Notes under the pieces: generated by a model
What the model saw: the letters and a program-made list of their open reading frames with translations, nothing else
Told to the model about the DNA's origin: nothing
The model's database searches: none
DNA from: JAGOEF01 sp964511665
Lineage (GTDB): Bacteria; Bacteroidota; Bacteroidia; Bacteroidales; ML635J-15
NCBI GenBank assembly: GCA_964511665.1
Contig: CAZEHA010000034.1
Span: 1 to 39,934, forward strand
Direction of reading: 5' to 3'
Length of the DNA: 39,934 nt
Translations under genes and position numbers: made by a program
Shown: in pieces, positions 34,189-39,934 of the stretch
How positions within the stretch are numbered: position 1 is the stretch's first letter
How the letters are laid out: every line of letters begins with the position of its first letter

Positions 34189-35291
34189 CAAGGTTTGCAG
34201 GTTTTTTACATAAGGAGTTCATCCATATCTTCCGCGATATCCGCACCATGATGATATTGTTTGCCATACCTGTGTTTCAGATACTGATTTTTGGATATGT
34301 AATAAAAAACGAAATACAAGATGTAAAAGTAGGCATCCTCGATTTTTCGCGAAGCAACCGGTCGGCCGAAATTACCAACCGCATCAACGCATCAAACGAT
34401 TTTGAGGTAGTAGCGCGTTATTATTCCTACGCCGAAGCCGAAGAAGCTTTCCGACGTTCCGAAGTGAAAGAAGTAATAGTGTTTGAAGCCGGCTTCAGCA
34501 AAAACCTATATACGCACAACGGTGGTGCCGTGCAATTGCTGCTCGATGCTTCCGACCCCAATCTGGCCAATCTGATAGGGAGCTACACCACAGCCACAAT
34601 AATGAGATATATTTCTGAGCTCAACCATCAGGGTATTTCCATTCCACATCCAACTGTGGAGCCCCGCATGTGGTACAACGAAAACCTGAAATCGGCATAT
34701 ATGTTTGTGCCGGGTACCATGGCGCTGATTCTTATGCTTATAACTGCCATGATGAGTTCTATATCTATTGTACGCGAAAAAGAAACAGGAACAATGGAGG
34801 TCCTACTGGTTTCGCCGCTCAATCGATGGCAGATTGTGTTTGGCAAGGTTACACCTTATATACTTATTTCGGTTGTGAATGCCTGCTCGGTGATAGCTGT
34901 CGGAAATCTTGTATTTGGAGTGCCCATTCATGGTAACATTCTGTTGTTGTTTGCCGAAGCCCTGCTGTTTATTCTTCTCGCCCTCAGCATTGGTATTTTT
35001 ATTAGCAGTGTGGTGAAAACACAAATGATGGCCATGTTTATATCGATGTTTGTGCTGATGCTGCCCACCTTGTTGTTGTCGGGCTTTATTTTTCCCATCG
35101 AAAACATGCCCAAGGTGCTGCAATGGCTCAGTGTGATTGTTCCGGCAAAATATTTCCTCGAAATTATAAAAATGATTATGCTCAAGGGCGGAGCTATGGC
35201 CGAAATTTGGAAGCCCACACTGGTGCTGTTGGCTATGACCTTGTTTTTTCTGGGAATGAGTATTTTAAAATTCAAATCGAGACTCGAATAA
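34185..35291 (+). CDS. ABC-2 type permease 1 (YbhS-like)
   Basis: 368 residues. One N-terminal membrane helix (about 22-45, MMILFAIPVFQILIFGYVI), a large extracytoplasmic domain (~50-170), and five C-terminal helices (from VPGTMALILMLITAMM on). The block IVREKETGTMEVLLVSPL after the second helix is a hallmark of ABC-2 exporters. It overlaps the ATPase 2 stop by 4 nt and its TAA shares a base with the next ATG (TAATG), so these genes are translated as a unit. Substrate unknown; YbhFSR in E. coli affects sensitivity to some antibiotics and to Na+/Li+. Confidence 0.88.
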   Translation: MTRFAGFLHKEFIHIFRDIRTMMILFAIPVFQILIFGYVIKNEIQDVKVGILDFSRSNRSAEITNRINASNDFEVVARYYSYAEAEEAFRRSEVKEVIVFEAGFSKNLYTHNGGAVQLLLDASDPNLANLIGSYTTATIMRYISELNHQGISIPHPTVEPRMWYNENLKSAYMFVPGTMALILMLITAMMSSISIVREKETGTMEVLLVSPLNRWQIVFGKVTPYILISVVNACSVIAVGNLVFGVPIHGNILLLFAEALLFILLALSIGIFISSVVKTQMMAMFISMFVLMLPTLLLSGFIFPIENMPKVLQWLSVIVPAKYFLEIIKMIMLKGGAMAEIWKPTLVLLAMTLFFLGMSILKFKSRLE

Positions 35292-36406
35292 TGCGTATTA
35301 TAATCACCATACTGCAGAAAGAGTTCCGGCAAATTTTCAGGAACCGCACCATGTTGCCGATAATATTTATTATGCCGCTCATTCAAACCCTGGTTTTGGT
35401 GTATGCTGCCACACTCGAGCTGAAAAATGCCCCTATTGCCATTGTCGATTACGACGACACGAGCATTTCGCACGAAATAGTTTCGCATTTCGATGCATCG
35501 CCATTTTTTCGACTGAGAGCCGGCGCATATTCGGGCCAATATGTTGCCGATGAACTGAAATACAATCGCAGCAAAGCGGTAATAATTATCCCCCACGGGT
35601 TCCAAAGCCGGATGCAGTCCGGTTTACCGGCAAGCATCCAGATGAACATTAACGCTATCGATGGGCAGACTGCCGGTTTGATTAGCATATATTCGGAGCA
35701 GATTATCGGAAGGTCGCTTGCCGCTTATTCTAAAATAAAAGACTTACCGCTTTCGGCACCAACTGCACGTGTTGATGTAAGTGCACGATATCTCTACAAC
35801 GAAACCCTGAATTTTAAACATTTTATGCTGCCCGGAATACTTACCATTCTGGTAACCATGATTGGGTGCTTCCTCACGGCGCTCAACCTGATACGCGAAA
35901 AAGAAATGGGTACTATAGAGCAAATCAATGTAAGTCCGGTGGGTAAGTTCCAGTTTCTCATCGGTAAAATTCTGCCGTTCTGGGTAATCGGCCTCTTCGA
36001 TCTGGCTTTGGGAATAGGCATAGGCATGTGGCTGTTCAGCCTGCCTTTTGCAGGGTCGGTATTTACCCTGTTTGTGCTTGCCAGTGTGTACCTGTTCACG
36101 GCCATCGGACTGGGTATTTTGGTAACCGATTTTGCCCGCACCACGCAGCAGGTAATGTTTACCATTTTCTTTTTCTTCCTGCTTTTTGTATTGATGAGTG
36201 GCATTTTTACCTCGGCAGAAAGCATGCCCCACTGGGCACAGGAAGTAAACCGCATCAATCCGGTGTACTATTTTATGAAAGGCATTCGCATGATTCTGCT
36301 CAAAGGCTCAGGGCTGGGAGACATCTCTAACGAACTGCTTTCGCTGGGAACACTCGGCACACTTGTTATGGCCATAGCCGTGTGGCAATATCGGAAAACA
36401 AGCTGA
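35291..36406 (+). CDS. ABC-2 type permease 2 (YbhR-like)
   Basis: 371 residues from ATG 35291. Same plan as permease 1: N-terminal helix (MLPIIFIMPLIQTLVLVYAA), extracytoplasmic domain, then the LIREKEMGTIEQINVSPV block and five helices (ending GIRMILLKG.GL region and TLVMAIAVWQY). The two permeases are presumably the two halves of one channel. This is the last gene of the tetR operon; no clear terminator follows in the 178-bp AT-rich spacer. Confidence 0.88.
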   Translation: MRIIITILQKEFRQIFRNRTMLPIIFIMPLIQTLVLVYAATLELKNAPIAIVDYDDTSISHEIVSHFDASPFFRLRAGAYSGQYVADELKYNRSKAVIIIPHGFQSRMQSGLPASIQMNINAIDGQTAGLISIYSEQIIGRSLAAYSKIKDLPLSAPTARVDVSARYLYNETLNFKHFMLPGILTILVTMIGCFLTALNLIREKEMGTIEQINVSPVGKFQFLIGKILPFWVIGLFDLALGIGIGMWLFSLPFAGSVFTLFVLASVYLFTAIGLGILVTDFARTTQQVMFTIFFFFLLFVLMSGIFTSAESMPHWAQEVNRINPVYYFMKGIRMILLKGSGLGDISNELLSLGTLGTLVMAIAVWQYRKTS

Positions 36407-36584
36407 AAAAATTGTAGGAAGTTTTTTTAAAGAATTGTGTTTAAGTAATAAAATCAATACATTTACTCGGTGAAAAATGATCACAATCCAATAAGAGATG
36501 TTTAAATTAATATTTAGATAATTTATTAGGGCTTTAGAAGCAATTGCAAAAGTGTTTAAGTTACATGAATAAAAACGCAGAAAC

Positions 36585-37457
36585 ATGGCAACAGTAAGAC
36601 CTCAGACGATACAAATATTTTTACCTGACGGAAACCCTACAAGTATTAGAATTGCAGATCTTACAAATCGAATGATTTCTGCAGTTCTTTCACCTAGAAA
36701 TAAACTGGCAGAAGTTGGCCTACGCGAAGAAGTTAGAAAATACGGTGTCTATTTTCTTTTTGGAATAAACGAAGAGAAGGCAAAGCCAATGGTATATATT
36801 GGCGAAACCGAAGATTGTTTTGAGAGAATAAAAACACATAATAAGAACAAAGAATTTTGGAACTATGCTGTAATTATTTCTTCAAAAACAAACACATTCA
36901 CTAAAACACATGTGAAATACCTGGAATATCTTTGTATAAAAAATGCCATTGAGATAGGAAGATATGATGCCGAGAATCAGACTTCGCCAGCAAAACCATA
37001 TGTTACAGAGAGTATGGAGGCCGACTTGCTTGATAATTATGAAACAATTAAGGTGCTTTTAGCAACCTTGGGATATCCTATTTTTGAGGAAATTAGAAAA
37101 TCTTCTGTGAAGAAAAAAGAAATTCTTTATTGTAAAGGGAAGGAAGCTGTTGCCGAAGGTGATATGATTGATGATGGTTTTGTAGTGTTTAAAGGATCAA
37201 CAGCGAATATGAAGGAAACAAAAACAGCAGGGTCTTGGGTAGTGGGTATGAGATCAAAACTCATTGAGAGCAAAGTTCTAATTGAACTGGAAAACACATT
37301 TGTCTTTTCTCAAGACTATATTTTTGGCTCCCCAAGTGCCGCCGCCGCAGCAGTTTTAGGAAGAAGAGCAAATGGTTGGACAGAATGGAAAAATAAGGAC
37401 GGTATATCTATTGACAAGATTTATAGAGATATTGAAATAGAAGATCATGATGAATAA
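36585..37457 (+). CDS. GIY-YIG nuclease family protein with DUF4357 domain
   Basis: 290 residues. The GIY-YIG domain shows GVYFLFG (54-60), VYIGETE (70-76), the Arg and His of ERIKTHN (R81, H85) and a likely catalytic Glu at 114 in KYLEYL. The C-terminal DUF4357 domain has the YIFGSPSAAAAAVLGR.ANGWTEWK pattern. GIY-YIG/DUF4357 proteins are widespread, often near restriction or other defence genes, and their role is unclear. Here there is no such neighbour. Codon use is A-rich (many aaa, aga, ata), unlike the efflux genes before it, which hints at transfer. Confidence 0.88.
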   Translation: MATVRPQTIQIFLPDGNPTSIRIADLTNRMISAVLSPRNKLAEVGLREEVRKYGVYFLFGINEEKAKPMVYIGETEDCFERIKTHNKNKEFWNYAVIISSKTNTFTKTHVKYLEYLCIKNAIEIGRYDAENQTSPAKPYVTESMEADLLDNYETIKVLLATLGYPIFEEIRKSSVKKKEILYCKGKEAVAEGDMIDDGFVVFKGSTANMKETKTAGSWVVGMRSKLIESKVLIELENTFVFSQDYIFGSPSAAAAAVLGRRANGWTEWKNKDGISIDKIYRDIEIEDHDE

Positions 37458-37572
37458 CGATTGGTATTCTTGTACGACTGGTGTTCAATTTCGGGGTAAT
37501 TGTTTTCGGCTTAATAACTTGAGTTTACTGTGGCATTTGGGTAGATATGTTTTTCGATGCGACAGACCTTTC

Positions 37573-38430
37573 ATGACGCCGGTAATCATTATTCCGTTTA
37601 ATAAAACCTGTATTGCACTATTTTTTGTTTTTTGCTTTGGGCACACATATTCACAGGTGATGGTAGGTGATATATCATCTGAGAACATATATTATCAAGA
37701 GATTGATACAACTATTACCGGTGCCTATGCAACAAGTTTCTTGTATTGCATCGACTTCGACAATGATGGGGCAACCGATGTTACATTTGAAGTATATAAT
37801 AGCGGCGGAAACGCAGCGCGTTTTTATGGCACCCGTGTTTATACATCCACAAACCAAATTGAATTTGCGGTAGTTCCCGATGAACCTGCATGGATTGATA
37901 CATTAGTGTACGCCGGCATGGTTGATGCCGACCTCAACTGGATTTATTCAGATGCTGTGTTTTATTTGATTTATGAAGGGTATATCTACAATTCGGAACC
38001 GCCGCCGCCGGTAACATACTATAACGAAGGCCTTTTTAGTGGCAACAACCGTTATATGGGTTTTAGAATGCACAATACTTATGGAATAAAATATGGCTGG
38101 TTTAATCTCGACAGTGTCTCAACCAACAAATTACGCATAGTGTCGTATGCAATCGAAAAGAATTATTCGTCAGTTGATGATGAAATCAATAACCAAAACA
38201 ATATATTTTGTTATCCAAACCCTACAAATAGCGTACTTTTTATCGAGAGTTTTGAATCTGATGAAGATATAAAAATCTCGATACATGATGTTCGCGGGGG
38301 CTTACTATATGAATCCTGGTCTTCTGAAAGAACAACGCAAATCAATATGACGCAATTTACTGCAGGCATTTATGTTTTGCGATTGATGAATCACACAATA
38401 AACTTTACAGAGAAAATTGTTAAATATTGA
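37573..38430 (+). CDS. Small T9SS cargo protein with type A sorting domain
   Basis: 285 residues from ATG 37573, which begins a signal peptide (NKTCIALFFVFCFGHTYSQ). An upstream frame from 37447 overlaps the GIY-YIG gene and is unlikely. The body has no recognised domain but contains FDNDGATDVTFEV, an acidic Ca-binding-like turn. The last ~75 residues are a T9SS type A domain: IFCYPNPTNSVLFIE, then ISIHDVRGGLLY and AGIYVLRL..HTINFTEKIVKY. It should be exported by the T9SS and anchored or released outside the cell. It has no PorP/SprF next to it. Confidence 0.85.
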   Translation: MTPVIIIPFNKTCIALFFVFCFGHTYSQVMVGDISSENIYYQEIDTTITGAYATSFLYCIDFDNDGATDVTFEVYNSGGNAARFYGTRVYTSTNQIEFAVVPDEPAWIDTLVYAGMVDADLNWIYSDAVFYLIYEGYIYNSEPPPPVTYYNEGLFSGNNRYMGFRMHNTYGIKYGWFNLDSVSTNKLRIVSYAIEKNYSSVDDEINNQNNIFCYPNPTNSVLFIESFESDEDIKISIHDVRGGLLYESWSSERTTQINMTQFTAGIYVLRLMNHTINFTEKIVKY

Positions 38431-38518
38431 TTTGTCACTCATCAAACCCTGATTGGGCAGCTTTGATTAAAGCTATTTTTCTACATCCAACGCTGATAAA
38501 CCTGCATTGAAGAATATT

Positions 38519-38552
38519 CAAAAAAAAACAGACGATGGTGGTCGTCTGTTTT
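38519..38552. terminator. Bidirectional intrinsic terminator
   Basis: AAAACAGACGA (38525-38535) and TCGTCTGTTTT (38542-38552) pair around a 6-nt loop, with ten A from 38519. It separates the T9SS cargo gene from the convergent dehydrogenase; the longer tract serves the minus strand. Confidence 0.85.
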
Positions 38553-38572
38553 CTGTATATTGAACGTGTTTA

Positions 38573-39769
38573 CTACAGTGCAGCAATTATTGCGTCGGCC
38601 ATTTGCTTTGTTGAAGCGGCACCCTGATTTACCACGTCGGGAGATCCTTTCAGCTTCAGCATATCGTAAGCGCGGGCTTTGCCGTCGGCAACCACTTTGG
38701 CAACTGCAGCACGAATGCGTTGTGCAATGGCATCTTCGCCAATATGTTCCAGCATCATCACTGCCGACATTATCATAGCAATAGGATTCACAATCGATAC
38801 TTCGTAATCGGCATATTTGGGCGCTGAGCCATGGGTGGGTTCAAACACAGCAACACCGTTTTCGGGATTAAACTGCGCCGAGGTGGCAAATCCCAAACCT
38901 CCGATAAGGCCTGCGAAACCATCAGAAACAATATCTCCAAACATATTTCCGGCTACTACCACGTTGTAGTTTTCGGGGTTTTTGGTAAGCCACATCATCA
39001 TGGCATCAATGTTTACATCTTCAACCCAGATATCGGGATACTCGTTTTTGCTCATTTCTTTGGCAATTTTCAGCATCATTCCCGAGGTTTCGCGGATTAC
39101 GTTGGGTTTTTCGCACACGGTAATTTTGCTGAAACCGCGTTTTTTAGCGTATTCAAAAGCGGCTTTCACAATGCGGGTGGTGTATTTTTTTGTAAAAATA
39201 CGTGTTGAAACTGCCAGCTCGGGCCGTGGGCACCATTCGAAGTTTTCTTTAAATTTCTTGTGCGTCATCAGTGCATCATACACCATATCGGGAGGGTTGG
39301 TCCATTCAACGCCGCCATACAAACCTTCGGTGTTCTGACGGAAAATCATTACATCAACCACAGGCTCTTCGATGTTGTTGTTTTTGCCACGCCTTACAAA
39401 GTTCAACGGATTGCCGGTAAGCGTTTGGCAGGGGCGCATGCAAATATCAAGGCCAAAGTGCTGGCGCATGCTCACAATAGGACTGTAGTAGGTAAAGCCT
39501 TTGTCGCGAAGTTCGGGAGCCAGTTCGGCGGCTGCATTGTCTTTAGGCTTTGATGTAATGGCCCCAAACAGACCAATTTTGTGTTCCTCAAGTAATTTGA
39601 TTGTTCTGTCGGGTAGCGGATTGCCTTCGCTACACCAGAATTCCCAACCTATATCGCCGTGCACATAGTTTGCTTCAAAACCTGCTGCATCAAGCACTCT
39701 CAGTGTTTCTTCGAGAACCGCTTTTCCGATTCCGTCGCCGGGCATTGCCACAATGGTACGTTTTGCCAT
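38573..39769 (-). CDS. Isocitrate/isopropylmalate-type dehydrogenase
   Basis: 398 residues from ATG 39769. It belongs to the beta-decarboxylating dehydrogenases (isocitrate, 3-isopropylmalate and homoisocitrate dehydrogenases). Seen: PGDGIG near the start; MRQHFGLDICMRP with both substrate Args; the FRQNTEGLYGG catalytic Tyr block; EKPN with the catalytic Lys; the Asps in IDA and GDIVSDG; and HGSAPKYA. The K-Y after SAP and a Y..xK near the end (AYDMLK) resemble the NADP-binding residues of E. coli IDH, while the Asn that follows the active-site Ser by two is Ile (I98). Isocitrate is the best guess for substrate, NADP the better guess for cofactor. Confidence 0.82.
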   Translation of the reverse strand: MAKRTIVAMPGDGIGKAVLEETLRVLDAAGFEANYVHGDIGWEFWCSEGNPLPDRTIKLLEEHKIGLFGAITSKPKDNAAAELAPELRDKGFTYYSPIVSMRQHFGLDICMRPCQTLTGNPLNFVRRGKNNNIEEPVVDVMIFRQNTEGLYGGVEWTNPPDMVYDALMTHKKFKENFEWCPRPELAVSTRIFTKKYTTRIVKAAFEYAKKRGFSKITVCEKPNVIRETSGMMLKIAKEMSKNEYPDIWVEDVNIDAMMMWLTKNPENYNVVVAGNMFGDIVSDGFAGLIGGLGFATSAQFNPENGVAVFEPTHGSAPKYADYEVSIVNPIAMIMSAVMMLEHIGEDAIAQRIRAAVAKVVADGKARAYDMLKLKGSPDVVNQGAASTKQMADAIIAAL

Positions 39770-39797
39770 AATTGTATTAGTTTTTAATGTTTGGGGG

Positions 39798-39827
39798 TAA
39801 AAATAGCACGATTTCGAATATTGCAAA
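39798..39827 (-). promoter_or_regulatory. Weak promoter candidate for the dehydrogenase gene
   Basis: On the minus strand, TTTG (39827-39824) and TATTTTTA (39805-39798, one mismatch to TAnnTTTG) are 18 bp apart, about 29 bp before the ATG. Suggestive only. Confidence 0.3.
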
Positions 39828-39880
39828 AATGTTGTGTAACAGAATGGAGCTACCTTCTTTGTTTTATACCTACGTTGCTA

Positions 39881-39934
39881 CTACTGCTTTTTGAGTTCAA
39901 TTACTGTGATTTCGGGTCGTATTCCCACGCGTCC
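39881..39934 (-). CDS. C-terminal fragment, probable metallophosphoesterase
   Basis: Seventeen codons before a TAG at 39883-39881, the gene running off the right edge. The peptide RVGIRPEITVIELKK resembles the closing strand of calcineurin-like metallophosphoesterases of the YkuE type, which often end in R..RPEITL..L. It lies upstream of the dehydrogenase on the same strand with a 111-bp spacer. The fragment is too short to be sure. Confidence 0.4.
   Translation of the reverse strand, partial: GRVGIRPEITVIELKKQ

Noticed and set aside
36437..36561. A 10-bp direct repeat GTGTTTAAGT at 36437 and 36552, possible insertion-site duplication.
   Set aside because: Both copies lie in the same AT-rich spacer before the GIY-YIG gene rather than flanking it, and no terminal inverted repeats or transposase are present. 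Chance is enough.
37447..37572. An upstream start for the T9SS type A protein overlapping the GIY-YIG gene.
   Set aside because: The extra 42 residues have no signal peptide; ATG 37573 directly begins one.
39924..39934. The last bases CCCACGCGTCC resemble a SalI-MluI cDNA adaptor and could be vector or linker.
   Set aside because: They continue in frame with a peptide (RVGIRPEITVIEL) that fits the end of a real gene, so they are better read as native coding sequence. The match to the adaptor is only 11 bases.

Overview
The window looks like a ~40 kb piece of chromosome from a gliding or adhesive member of the Bacteroidota, probably class Bacteroidia. The evidence is: several type IX secretion system (T9SS) parts and cargoes (a giant SprB-repeat protein with a type B sorting domain, two PorP/SprF proteins, a PorE-like OmpA protein, a small type A cargo); promoter-like TAnnTTTG boxes, the Bacteroidota -7 element; few Shine-Dalgarno sites; and Bacteroidota-type housekeeping genes. 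The length is that of a fosmid insert, and the left end appears chimeric. No tRNA, rRNA, CRISPR array or insertion sequence was seen.

Layout. 1-350: minus-strand end of an unrelated AT-rich segment (coiled-coil protein plus start of an XRE regulator), abruptly joined to 349-6981, a giant T9SS adhesin missing its 5' end. 7006-9065: two tandem PorP/SprF genes, closed by a strong bidirectional terminator. 9116-13511 (minus): engB, a TlpA-like thioredoxin lipid-envelope protein and a secreted CAP-OmpA-like protein. 13599-16295: an S4-domain (Hsp15-like) gene converging on dnaK. 16296-18733 (minus): long-chain acyl-CoA ligase and an orphan TonB-like protein. 18844-21252: an unannotated-size 56-aa gene, an MthK-like K+ channel and lgt. 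21253-24260: MATE exporter converging with a MuiA-like DUF4139 protein. 24338-29587 (minus): one tightly packed operon porE, TPR protein, mtnP, class IV aminotransferase, START protein, yidD. 29740-36406 (plus): a complete efflux operon tetR-tolC-hlyD-ABC-ABC-permease-permease, equivalent to E. coli cecR-ybhGFSR with YbhF split in two. 36585-38430: AT-rich GIY-YIG/DUF4357 gene and a small T9SS cargo. 38573-39769: isocitrate-type dehydrogenase. The right edge cuts the end of a probable metallophosphoesterase gene.

How the genes fit together. Much of the window serves the cell envelope: T9SS cargo (two), T9SS partner proteins (PorP/SprF twice, PorE), lipoprotein maturation (Lgt), membrane insertion (YidD), envelope thiol chemistry (TlpA-like), and drug or metabolite export (MATE, YbhFSR-like). 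The most interesting points are a segmental duplication in the adhesin that carries a paired rearrangement of cysteines, the two-subunit asymmetric ABC ATPase, three 13-bp-spaced repeats of the tetR start region, the altered K+ selectivity filter, the overlapping MTAP-aminotransferase pair, and the left-edge junction, which must be resolved before the adhesin is interpreted. No wholly new system could be demonstrated from sequence alone.
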